Shown here piece after piece: positions 51,155 through 61,624 of a stretch of 64,000 bases of DNA. The position numbers and the translations under genes are program-made. Position 1 is the stretch's first letter; each line of letters starts with the position of its first letter. The notes below the pieces were generated by a model. That model worked only from the letters and a program-made list of their open reading frames with translations. It had not been told where the DNA came from and searched no databases. Source of the stretch: Actinophytocola sp963727495 (lineage in GTDB: Bacteria > Actinomycetota > Actinomycetes > Mycobacteriales > Pseudonocardiaceae); the NCBI GenBank assembly GCA_963727495.1, contig CAVSGQ010000005.1, forward strand, positions 248,001 through 312,000. The letters run 5' to 3'.

Positions 51155-51838
51155 ATGAGCCGGGTCGGCCTGGTCGTCGTCTCGCACAGCGGCAGGCTGG
51201 CCGAGGGCGTGGTCGAGGTGGCGGCCCAGATGGCGCCGGACGTGACGGTGGCCGCCGCCGGGGGCACGCCCGACGGCGGCATCGGCACCGACTTCGACGC
51301 GGTCACCGCCGCGGTCGAGCGGGCCGACGGCGGCGCCGGGGTGGTGCTGCTCTACGACCTCGGCAGCGCCCGCATGGTGGCCGAGATGGTGCTGGAGGCG
51401 CTCGCGGACCCGGACGCCGCGGTCCTGGCCGACGCGCCGCTGGTGGAGGGCACCGTCGCCGCCGCGGTCGCCGCGCAGGGCGGCGCCGGCCTCGCCGAGG
51501 TCGCCGACGCCGCCCGGGCCGCCGCCGGCCCCCCGGCCGCCGAGCAGGCGCCGGCTCCCGAACGGGCGGCCGAGACGACGACGGTCCGGCTCGGCAACGA
51601 GATCGGCCTGCACGCGCGCCCGGCCGCGCTGCTCGCCCGCACGCTGTCCGAAGTAGACGCGCAGGTCACGGTGCGCTTCGGCGAGTCGACCGCCGACGGC
51701 CGCAGCGTGCTCGCGCTGATGGCGCTGGGCGCCCGCAAGGGCGACGAGCTGGTGGTCTCCGCCACCGGCGCGGCCGCCGCCGAGGCCCTGCGCGCGGTCG
51801 AGGACCTCGTCGCCCGCAACTTCGACGAGAGCGCATGA
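51155..51838 (+). CDS. dhaM: DhaM phosphocarrier with fused HPr domain
   Basis: A 227-residue two-domain protein. Residues 1-130 are the PTS EIIA-like DhaM domain (MSRVGLVVVSHSGRLAEG, with His11 the likely phosphorylation site; VVLLYDLGSARMV). Residues 143-227 form an HPr domain with NEIGLHARPAALL (phospho-His near 153) and GRSVLALMALGARKGDEL. It thus carries phosphate from PTS enzyme I to DhaL in one chain. ATG 51155 begins at the conserved start. Third gene of dhaKLM. Confidence 0.9.
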   Translation: MSRVGLVVVSHSGRLAEGVVEVAAQMAPDVTVAAAGGTPDGGIGTDFDAVTAAVERADGGAGVVLLYDLGSARMVAEMVLEALADPDAAVLADAPLVEGTVAAAVAAQGGAGLAEVADAARAAAGPPAAEQAPAPERAAETTTVRLGNEIGLHARPAALLARTLSEVDAQVTVRFGESTADGRSVLALMALGARKGDELVVSATGAAAAEALRAVEDLVARNFDESA

Positions 51839-51920
51839 CACCGAACCGCACCCCAGGGGACCGTGACGCGGGCCGGCCACCAGTACGTGACCAAGCGGAT
51901 CGATGACACCCGAGGTGACC

Positions 51921-53614
51921 ATGAGTGTTGATTCCGGAGAGGCGGGCCAGTACGACTTCGTCATCGTCGGGGGCGGATCGGCCGGCAGCGCGCTGGCCAA
52001 CCGGTTGTCCGCGGACCCGTCGAACCGGGTGCTGGTGCTGGAGGCGGGCCGGCCCGACTACCCGTGGGACGTCTTCATCCACATGCCCGCCGCGCTGACG
52101 TTCCCCATCGGCAGCCGGTTCTACGACTGGCGCTACGAGTCCGAGCCCGAGCCGCACATGCACGGCCGGCGGATCTACCACGCCCGCGGCAAGGTGCTCG
52201 GCGGCTCCAGCAGCATCAACGGGATGATCTTCCAGCGCGGCAACCCGCTGGACTACGAGCGCTGGGCCGCCGACCCCGGCATGTCCACATGGGACTACGC
52301 GCACTGCCTGCCGTACTTCAAGCGGATGGAGAACTGCCTGCGGCCGCGCCCGACGACGAGTTCCGCGGCCACGACGGCCCGCTCGTGCTCGAGCGCGGGC
52401 CGGCGACCAACCCGCTGTTCAGCGCGTTCTTCGCAGGCCGTCCAGGAGGCCGGCTACCCGCTGACCGAGGACGTCAACGGCTACCGCCAGGAGGGCTTCG
52501 CGCCGTTCGACCGCAACGTCCACAGGGGACGGCGCTGGTCGGCGTCGCAGGCGTACCTGCACCCGGTGATGCGCCGGGACAACCTCGACGTGGTCACCCG
52601 CGCGCTGGTCACGCGGATCCGCTTCGACGGGAACCGGGCGGTCGGCGTCGAGTACAGCCGCTTCCCCTCCGGCGGCCGCCGGACGGTCGAGGCCGGCGAG
52701 GTCATCCTCTGCGGCGGCGCGATCAACTCGCCGCAGCTGCTGCAGCTGTCCGGCGTGGGCGACGCCGGACGAGCTGCGCGCGCTGGGCATCGACGTGGTG
52801 GCCGACCTGCCCGGCGTCGGCGAGAACCTGCAGGACCACCTCGAGGTCTACGTCCAGTACGCGTGCACCCAGCCGGTCTCCATGCAGCCGTACCTGAAGT
52901 GGCGCTACCGGCCCGTGGATCGGCGCGCAGTGGCTGTTCCCGCGCCGCGGCCCGCGGCGCGACCAACCACTTCGAGGGCGGCGGGTTCGTCCGCAGCAAC
53001 GACGACGTGGCCTACCCGAACCTGATGTTCCACTTCCTGCCGATCGCGGTGCGCTACGACGGCTCGGCGCCGGCGGGCGGGCACGGCTACCAGGTGCACG
53101 TCGGTCCGATGTACTCCGACGCCCGCGGCTCGGTGAAGATCACCAGCACCGACCCGCGCCGGCACCCGGCGCTGCGGTTCAACTACCTGTCCACCGACCA
53201 GGACCGCCGCGAGTGGGTGGAGGCGATCCGGGTCACCCGGGACCTCCTCAACCAGCCCGCCATGGCGCCCGTACAACGGCGGCGAGATCTCGCCGGGTCC
53301 GCAGGTCGGCACGGACGAGGAGATCCTCGACTGGGTCGGCCCGGGAGGCGGAGACCGCGCTGCACCCGTCGTGCACCGCCGCGATGGGCGCCGGCGAGCG
53401 GTGTCCGTCCTCGACCCTGCCACGATGGGCGTGCACGGCGCTGCGCGGGCTGCGGGTGGTGGACGCCTCGGCGATGCCCTACGTGACCAACGGGAACATC
53501 TACGCCCCGGTGATGATGCTGGCCGAGAAGGCGGCCGACCTCATCCTCGGCAACACTCCGTTAGCGCCCGCGACGGTCGAGTTCTACAGGTACCAAGGTG
53601 GACAACACTCTTGA
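51921..53614 (+). pseudogene. betA: Choline dehydrogenase-like GMC oxidoreductase with many frameshifts
   Basis: Reconstruction from ATG 51921 gives a full GMC enzyme of about 560 residues: FAD motif VIVGGGSAGSALANRLS, the second GMC signature GKVLGGSSSINGMIF, GAINSPQLLQLSGVG, and the C-terminal HPSCTAAMGAG and NIYAPVMMLAEKAADL. Nine single-base events break it: one deletion near 52340, insertions near 52436, 52767, 52915, 52955, 53271, 53341 and 53440, and a deletion near 53399. Net +5 matches length 3n+2. The product would oxidise choline to betaine aldehyde. No in-frame substitutions to stops are needed, which favours recent loss or sequence error. Confidence 0.8.
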
Positions 53615-53700
53615 CGTTGCTGGCGAGGTGGACAAGGGTTTCCTCATTAAGCACTAGCGTGCACGATACGCAACGCGCCGACCGTTCATGAGGACTGCCT

Positions 53701-55170
53701 GTGGCGGAGCTGTACATCGGGGGCGAATGGCGGGAGCCGGCCGAGGGTGACCGGCGGGAGATCCGCTGCCCCGCGGACGGCAGCCCGGTCGCGACCGTGA
53801 GCGAGGCCACCGCGGCCGACGCCGTGGCGGCGATCCGCGCGGCCCGCCACGCCTTCGACGCCGGCGACTGGCCGGCCACCCCGGAACGCGAGCGCGGCGC
53901 GCTGCTGCTGCGGGTGGCCGACCTGCTCGAGCGCGACGCGAAGGACTTCGCCCGCGCCGAGTCGCTGGACACCGGCAAGCGGCTGGTGGAGAGCGAGTAC
54001 GACGTCGCCGACGTGGTGTCGTGCTTCCGCTACTACGGCGGCATCGCGGGCACCGACGCCGGCCGGGTGGTCGACACCGGGCGGGCCGACGCGATCAGCC
54101 GGGTGGTGCACGAGCCGGTCGGCGTGTGCGGGCTGATCACGCCGTGGAACTACCCGCTGCTGCAGGCATCGTGGAAGGTCGCGCCCGCGCTCGCGGCCGG
54201 CAACACGATCGTGCTCAAGCCGAGCGAGCTGACCCCGTCGACCGCGATCCTGCTGATGCGCGTGCTGGAGGAGGCCGGGCTGCCCGCCGGGGTGGCGAAC
54301 CTGGTGCTGGGTGCCGGGCCCGCGGCGGGCGCGCCGCTCGCCGAGCACGAGGCGGTCGACCTGGTGTCGTTCACCGGCGGGCTCGCCACCGGCAGGCGGA
54401 TCATGGCCGCCGCGGCCGCGACGGTGAAGAAGGTCGCGCTGGAGCTGGGCGGGAAGAACCCGAACGTGGTGTTCGCCGACGCCGACCTGCCCACCGCGGT
54501 CGACTTCGCGCTGACCGCGATCTTCCTGCACTCCGGCCAGGTGTGCTCGGCCGGCGCGCGGCTGGTCGTGCAGGACGAGGTGCACGACGAGGTCGTCGAC
54601 GAGATCGTGCGCCGGGCCGAGGGCATCCGGCTCGGCGGACCGTTCGATGTGGACGCCGAGACCGGCCCGCTGATCTCCGCCGCGCACCGGGACAAGGTGG
54701 CGGCCTATGTGGACGCCGGGGTGGCCGAGGGCGCGGTGCTGCGCTGCGGCGGCCGGGCGCCCGACGAGGCGGACCTGGCGAGCGGGTTCTACTACCTGCC
54801 AACGGTTCTGGACGAGTGCACGCAGGGCATGTCGGTCGTGCACGAGGAGTCGTTCGGTCCGGTGCTGACCGTCGAGCGGTTCACCGGCGAGGACGACGCG
54901 GTGCGCATCGCGAACGACACGACCTACGGCCTGGCGGGTGCGGTGTGGACACAGGACGCAGGCCGGGCGCAGCGGGTGGCGGGCCGGCTCCGGCACGGTA
55001 CGGTGTGGATCAACGACTACCACCCGTACGTCCCGGCGGCCGAGTGGGGCGGCTACGGTCGTTCCGGCGTCGGTCGCGAGCTCGGTCCTTCCGGGCTCGA
55101 CGAGTACCGCGAGACCAAGCACGTCTGGCACAACATCGATCCGAAGCCGCAGTACTGGTTCCACGCGTGA
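53701..55170 (+). CDS. betB: Betaine-aldehyde dehydrogenase
   Basis: A 489-residue aldehyde dehydrogenase, fully intact. NAD-binding ITPWNYPLLQASWKVAPALAAGNTIVLKPSE, catalytic Glu in VALELGGKN (about 248), catalytic Cys in HSGQVCSAGAR (about 282), and EESFGPVLTVERF. GTG 53701 with AGGA 13 bases upstream. It converts betaine aldehyde to glycine betaine, downstream of the GMC enzyme. It is the only gene between 51.9 and 59.4 kb without a frameshift. The 86 bases before it hold a likely promoter region. Confidence 0.9.
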   Translation: MAELYIGGEWREPAEGDRREIRCPADGSPVATVSEATAADAVAAIRAARHAFDAGDWPATPERERGALLLRVADLLERDAKDFARAESLDTGKRLVESEYDVADVVSCFRYYGGIAGTDAGRVVDTGRADAISRVVHEPVGVCGLITPWNYPLLQASWKVAPALAAGNTIVLKPSELTPSTAILLMRVLEEAGLPAGVANLVLGAGPAAGAPLAEHEAVDLVSFTGGLATGRRIMAAAAATVKKVALELGGKNPNVVFADADLPTAVDFALTAIFLHSGQVCSAGARLVVQDEVHDEVVDEIVRRAEGIRLGGPFDVDAETGPLISAAHRDKVAAYVDAGVAEGAVLRCGGRAPDEADLASGFYYLPTVLDECTQGMSVVHEESFGPVLTVERFTGEDDAVRIANDTTYGLAGAVWTQDAGRAQRVAGRLRHGTVWINDYHPYVPAAEWGGYGRSGVGRELGPSGLDEYRETKHVWHNIDPKPQYWFHA

Positions 55171-55210
55171 GGCGGGCGGAACCGTTGACACTGAGCGAAA
55201 GGGGCGGGCC

Positions 55211-56334
<1,124 letters not shown>

Positions 56335-56338
<4 letters not shown>

Positions 56339-58361
56339 CCACCACCGTCGCCCCGCCCGCCGAGGCCGCGCCGCCGGGCCCGCGGTCGCCCCTCGGCGCG
56401 GCGATGCGCCGGCCCGGCAGGCTGGTCGTCGTGCTCGGCATCCTGGCCGGCTGGCTGGTGCTGTTCGTGGTGTTCCGCGGCCGGGCCACCCTCGACCTCG
56501 CCCCGGCGTCGCTGACCCCGGTGCACCGCTGGTTCAACGACCTCAACGACGCGATCGGGGCGAGCCGCAACAGCAACCCGATCTTCCTCTACTTCTTCAA
56601 CGAGATCCGGCTGGTGATCGACAACCTGGTCACCGGCATCCAGTACCTCATCTCCCAGCCGGTGCCGGGCCGGGGCGTGCCGCTGATCGGCTGGCTCGGC
56701 GTGGTCGCCATCGCCGGCTACGTCTCGCTGGGCGTTCGGCAACGTCCGCGTCGCGCTCCTCGCGGTCGCCGGGTTCGTGTTCTTCGGCCTGCAGGGACTG
56801 TGGGAGGAGAGCATGGACACGCTGGCGCTGACCGCCGCGGCGGTGCTCATCGCGCTGCTGATCGGCATCCCGCTGGGCATCTGGGCGGGCCTGTCGCCGA
56901 CGGGTGCAAACGGCTCATCACCCCGGTGCTGGACCTCATGCAGACCATGCCGACGTTCGTCTACCTCGCGCCGCTGACGCTGTTCTTCCTCATCGGCCCG
57001 GCCTCCGCGACGATCGCGACGCTGATCTACGCGATGCCGCCGGCCATCCGGATCACCGCGCACGCCATCGCGTCGGTGCCGCAGAGCAGCCGGGAGGCGG
57101 CCGACTCGCTCGGCGCGACCGGCGGCCAGACGCTGGTCAAGGTGCTGCTGCCGATGGCCAAGCGCACGATCGTGGTCGGCATCAACCAGACGATCATGGC
57201 CGCGCTGGCGATGGTGACCATCGCCGCGCTGATCGACGCGCCCGGCCTCGGCAAGACCGTGATCAAGGCGCTGTCGACGCTCGACGTCGGCACCGCGTTC
57301 AACGCCGGCCTCGCCATCGTGGTCATGGCCGATCGTGCTGGACCGGGTGACCACCGCGGCCGGTGCCCGGGCGGAGAAGCAGCTGCGCCACTCGAGCCCG
57401 CAGGCCGGCAGCGCCCGGCTGCGCCGCCCGCTGCTGATCGGCGGTGGCGTGGTCGCCGCGGTCTGCGTGTACCTGTCCTACACCTACGTGTGGGCGGCGG
57501 AGTTCCCCGACGAGTGGAACATCGGCCCCCGGATCTCCCGGGTCACCAGTGACATCACGCAGTGGGTGCAGGCCAACATGTCCGTGCTGACACACGACCT
57601 GCGCGACGGGTTCACCAACGCGGTGCTCAACCCGTTCGAGTCGCTGCTCACCGACTCGCCGTGGTGGCTGATGTGCGCGGTGATCATCGCGCTCGCGGCG
57701 GTGCTCGGTGGCCTGCGCCCGGCGGTCGTGTCGGCCATCTGCCTGGCGCTGCTGCTCGGCACCGGGGTCTGGCACGACGCGATGACGACGCTCGCGGCCA
57801 CGCTGGTCGCCACCGTCGCGGTGGTCGCCGTCGGCGTGCTGGTCGGGGTGTGGATGGGCCGCAGCCGCGGTGCCGACCAGACGATCCGGCCGCTGCTGGA
57901 CGCCGCCCAGGTGATGCCGCCGTTCGTGTACCTGGTGCCGTTCGTCGCGCTGTTCGGTGCCTCCCGGTTCACCGCCATCGTCGCCGCGGGCGTGTACGCC
58001 GCCCCGATCGTCATCAAGCTGGTGGCGGACGGCATCCGCGGCGTGTCGGCCGACCACCGTGGAGGCGGCGACCGCGTCGGGCGCGGGCCGCTGGCAGATG
58101 ATCACGAAGGTGCAGCTGCCGATGTCGACCCGTTCGCTGACCCTGGCGACCAACCAGGGCCTGATCTACGTGCTGTCGATGGTGGTGGTCGGCGGGCTGG
58201 TCGGCGCCGGCGCGCTGGGCTACGACGTGGTGGCCGGGTTCTCGCAGGGCCAGCTGTTCGGCAAGGGGCTGGCCGCCGGACTCGCGATCGTGCTGCTGGG
58301 CATCATGCTCGACCGAATCACCCAGGCCGCGGCCCGCCGGACCGGGCGGACCGCCGGATAG
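56335..58361 (+). pseudogene. proW: Glycine-betaine ABC permease, tandem-duplicated, with frameshifts
   Basis: Corrected reading gives one polypeptide of about 674 residues with two BPD_transp_1 permease domains. First: helices from about residue 25 to 320, EAA-like motif SVPQSSREAADSLGATGGQTLVKVLLPMAKR. Second: a further helical block from about 360 to 665 with SATTVEAATASGAGRWQMITKVQLPMSTRS. Insertions near 56731, 57331 and 58050 and a deletion near 56903 break it (net +2, length 3n+2). Most ProW are single-domain and dimerise; here the dimer would be intramolecular. Confidence 0.8.
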
Positions 58362-58386
58362 GACCCCGACGAGGAGGACGGTCACG

Positions 58387-59367
58387 ATGAGAAGAAGGAA
58401 CGTGCGCACGACGGTGCTCTTCGCCGCGGTCTCGCTCGTGCTCGCCGGCTGCAGTGGCGCCAAGGTGGGCGAGGACTCGGGCGGCGGCGGAGGAGGAGGT
58501 GGCGGCGGTGCGGACTGCGGCAAGTTCAACATCGCCATCAACCCGTGGGTCGGCTACGAGGCCGACGCCGCGGTCGTCGGCTACGTCGCCGACAGAACAG
58601 CTCGGCTGCGACGTCAACAAGAAGGACCTCAAGGAGGAGGTCGCCTGGCAGGGCTTCGGCACCGGCGAGGTCGACGTGGTGCTGGAGAACTGGGGCCACG
58701 ACGACCTGAAGAAGAAGTACATCGACGACCAGAAGACGGCCGTGCGGGTGCGGTTCCACCGGCAACACCGGCACGATCGGCTGGTACGTGCCGCCGTGGC
58801 TGGCCAAGGAGTACCCGGACATCACCGACTGGAAGAACCTCAACAAGTACGCGAACATGTTCAAGACCTCGGAGTCCGGCAACAAGGGCCAGCTGCTCGA
58901 CGGCGACCCGTCGTTCGTGACCAACGACGCGGCACTGGTGAAGAACCTGAACCTGAACTACAAGGTGGTCTACGCGGGCAGCGAGGCGGCGTTGATCCAG
59001 TCCTTCCGGCAGGCCGAGAAGGACCAGCAAGTGGATGATCGGCTACTTCTACGAGCCGCAGTGGTTCATGCTCGAGGTGCCGCTGGTGCACGTGGACCTG
59101 CCGAAGTACACCGACGGCTGCGACGCGGACCCGGAGAAGGTCGCGTGCGACTACCCGCCGTACGACCTGGACAAGATCGCGAGCAAGAAGTTCATGGACT
59201 CCGGCAGCCCGGCCGCGGACCTGGTGAAGAACTTCGAGTGGACCAACGACGACCAGAACCTGGTGGCCAAGTACATCGCGGTGGACAAGATGTCCCCCGA
59301 GGACGCCGGCGAGAAGTGGGTGAAGGACAACCAGTCCAAGGTGGACGCCTGGCTCAACAAGTCCTGA
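58387..59367 (+). pseudogene. proX: Glycine-betaine binding lipoprotein with frameshifts
   Basis: ATG 58387; lipoprotein signal MRRRNVRTTVLFAAVSLVLAGC, a glycine-rich linker, then an OpuAC domain: FNIAINPWVGYEADAAVVGYVAD, EVDVVLENWGHDDL, IGWYVPPWLAKEYPDITDWKNL and IGYFYEPQWFMLEVPL. Trp residues that cage the quaternary ammonium are visible. Insertions near 58594, 58751 and 59031 shift the frame (net +3, length divisible by 3). Corrected length is about 325 residues. Last gene of proVWX; followed by repeat island R4. Confidence 0.82.
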
Positions 59368-59370
59368 CCA

Positions 59371-59480
59371 CCCCGCGAGTCCCCCGTTCACGACCCGCGA
59401 GTCCCCCGTTCACGCAGCGGGGGACTCGCGCGTCCGGAGTGGGGGACTCGCGGGTCCGGAACGGGGGACTCGCGAGGGGG
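59371..59480. repeat. Inverted tandem-repeat island R4 (GCGAGTCCCCC units)
   Basis: Two left units CCGCGAGTCCCCCGTTC followed by three right units GGGGGACTCGCG of opposite orientation. The smallest of the four islands, directly after the proX stop and before the symporter operon. The hairpin it forms could act as a terminator. Shares its unit with R3. Confidence 0.82.
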
Positions 59481-59587
59481 AACCCGTTTCGAAACCGACA
59501 CATTGCGGACCGTGACGTAATGATCGATAGGTCCTAGGGTTCACCCGACATCGTCGTCAGGCTAGTGACCATTCGAGGTAGGCCAAC

Positions 59588-59869
59588 ATGACCTCCGGCA
59601 ACTCACGGAGCAGGCTCACCGGGCTGGTTTTCAACCCATGGAACCTGCTGCTGATCGTTCCGTTCATCATCCTGCTGACCCCGATCTACAACCACGAGTC
59701 CCCGCGGTTGTTCGGGATGCCGTTCTTCTACTGGTTCCAGTTGCTGTTCATCGCGGTGGGCGTGCTCTCCACGATCATCGTCTACCGCATGACCCGGGGC
59801 AGGCCGACCATCGCCGCCCAGGGCGAGGAACCGGACGTCGACGACCTCGATGAGGGGAGCGTGTCCTGA
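59588..59869 (+). CDS. DUF3311 small membrane protein
   Basis: A 93-residue DUF3311 protein with two membrane helices (PWNLLLIVPFIILLTPIYN and FFYWFQLLFIAVGVLSTIIVYRMT) and the family motif GMPFFYWFQL. DUF3311 genes regularly precede sodium:solute symporter genes. ATG 59588 has GAGGTAGG upstream. The stop overlaps the symporter start (TGATG, 1 base). The 107 bases between R4 and this gene hold the operon promoter. Confidence 0.9.
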   Translation: MTSGNSRSRLTGLVFNPWNLLLIVPFIILLTPIYNHESPRLFGMPFFYWFQLLFIAVGVLSTIIVYRMTRGRPTIAAQGEEPDVDDLDEGSVS

Positions 59870-61518
59870 TGCACTGGGTCCAGCTGGTCGTATTTGCCAT
59901 TCTTTTCCTTTTCGTCACGTTCATGGGGTTCGTCGCGGCGCGCTGGCGGGCCGGCTCGACGCTCGACCACCTCGACGAGTGGGGCCTCGGCGGCCGCAAG
60001 TTCGGCGCCTGGATCACCTGGTTCCTGATCGGTGGTGACCTCTACACCGCGTACACCTTCGTCGCCGTGCCCGCACTGCTGTTCGGGGCCGGCGCGGCGG
60101 GGTTCTTCGCGCTGCCGTACACGATCATCGCCTACCCGCTGGTGTTCCTGCCGGTGCTGCGGATGTGGTCGGTGTCCCGTGCCCGCGGCTACGTCACGCC
60201 GGCGGACTTCGTGCGCGGGCGGTACGGCTCGTCGCTGCTGGCCTTACTGGTGGCGATCACCGGCATCGTCGCGACCATGCCCTACATCGCGCTGCAGCTG
60301 GCGGGCCTGGAGGCCGTGCTGCGGTCGATGGGCTTCAACGGCGCGGGCATGCTCGGGCACCTGCCGCTGCTGATCGCGTTCGTCATCCTTGCGCTCTACA
60401 CCTACCAGTCCGGGCTGCGCGCGCCGGCGCTGATCGCCTTCGTCAAGGACATCCTCATCTACCTGGTGATCCTGGTCGCGGTGATCTACCTGCCGATCAA
60501 GCTCGGCGGGTGGGGCTCGATCTTCGACGCCGCGGACACGAAGCTGAGCACGCCGAACCCGGCGACCGGCAAGCCCTCGGGCGGCCTGCTGCTCAACTCC
60601 AACAACCAGCTGCAGTACGCGACGCTGGCGTTCGGCTCGGCGCTCGCGCTGTTCCTGTACCCGCACTCGATCACCGGCGTGCTCGCCTCGCGCGGCCGGG
60701 ACGTGCTCAAGCGCAACATGTCCGCGCTGCCGGCCTACTCGCTGCTGCTGGGCCTGCTGGCGCTGCTCGGCTACGTGGCGATCGCCGCGGGCACCAAGCC
60801 GATCACCAACCAGGCGACCGGCCGCCCGGACGGCAACACCATCGTCCCCGAGCTGTTCAACGGCCAGTTCCCGGCGTGGTTCGCGGGGATCGCGTTCGCG
60901 GCGATCGGGATCGGCGCGCTCGTGCCGGCGGCGATCATGTCGATCGCGGCGGCGAACCTGTGGACCCGCAACGTCTACCGGGAGTACATCCGCCGCGACT
61001 CCACCCCGGCGCAGGAGGCCAAGCAGGCCAAGCTCGCCTCGCTGGTCGTGAAGTTCGGCGCGATCGTGTTCATCGTGTTCATCGACCCGCAGTACGCGAT
61101 CGACCTGCAGCTGATCGGCGGCGTGATCATCCTGCAGACGCTGCCGTCGGTGGCGATCGCGCTCTACACCCGGTGGCTGCACCGCTGGGCGCTGGTCGCC
61201 GGCTGGGCGGTCGGCCTGCTGTGGGGCATGATCATGCTCTACGGCATCCCGAACCCGGCGACGGGCCGCGCGCACTTCGGTGGCTCGGCGCTCACGCTGG
61301 ACAAGCTCAACATCTTCGGTTGGCACCCGTTCGGCGGCTCGACGGCGCTGGTCTACGTCGGCTTCGTGGCCCTGGTCGGCAACCTGCTGGTGGCGGTGGT
61401 CGTCACGCTGGTCGTGCGGCGGATGAACGTCTCCAACGGCACCGACCAGACCGCCGGCGAGGACTACCACGTCGACGAGCACGACGAGAACCTGCGCCCG
61501 ATCGCGGCGGCGCACTGA
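59869..61518 (+). CDS. Sodium:solute symporter (SSS family, MctP-like)
   Basis: A 549-residue symporter with about 13 membrane helices. Start HWVQLVVFAILFLFVTFMGFVAARWR, then DHLDEWGLGGRKFGAWITWFLIGGDLYTAYTF, the SSS pattern; YPHSITGVLASRGRDVLKRNMSALPAYSLLLGLLALLGY is typical of MctP-type monocarboxylate and related carriers. In this context it may import a precursor such as choline, pyruvate or lactate; substrate unproven. Intact despite the damaged genes upstream. A terminator follows. Confidence 0.87.
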   Translation: MHWVQLVVFAILFLFVTFMGFVAARWRAGSTLDHLDEWGLGGRKFGAWITWFLIGGDLYTAYTFVAVPALLFGAGAAGFFALPYTIIAYPLVFLPVLRMWSVSRARGYVTPADFVRGRYGSSLLALLVAITGIVATMPYIALQLAGLEAVLRSMGFNGAGMLGHLPLLIAFVILALYTYQSGLRAPALIAFVKDILIYLVILVAVIYLPIKLGGWGSIFDAADTKLSTPNPATGKPSGGLLLNSNNQLQYATLAFGSALALFLYPHSITGVLASRGRDVLKRNMSALPAYSLLLGLLALLGYVAIAAGTKPITNQATGRPDGNTIVPELFNGQFPAWFAGIAFAAIGIGALVPAAIMSIAAANLWTRNVYREYIRRDSTPAQEAKQAKLASLVVKFGAIVFIVFIDPQYAIDLQLIGGVIILQTLPSVAIALYTRWLHRWALVAGWAVGLLWGMIMLYGIPNPATGRAHFGGSALTLDKLNIFGWHPFGGSTALVYVGFVALVGNLLVAVVVTLVVRRMNVSNGTDQTAGEDYHVDEHDENLRPIAAAH

Positions 61519-61523
61519 CCGGC

Positions 61524-61558
61524 CGGCCGGTGTGCACCGCCGCGGTGCACACCGGCCG
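61524..61558 (+). terminator. Terminator after the symporter
   Basis: Perfect 15-bp stem CGGCCGGTGTGCACC / GGTGCACACCGGCCG with a 5-base loop, 5 bases after the symporter stop. Confidence 0.8.
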
Positions 61559-61624
61559 CACAGCGTGGCCGTCCGGTCACCGTGTGCCTTCCGTGACCGT
61601 GGCCCAGCCCGTACGGTCGCGACC

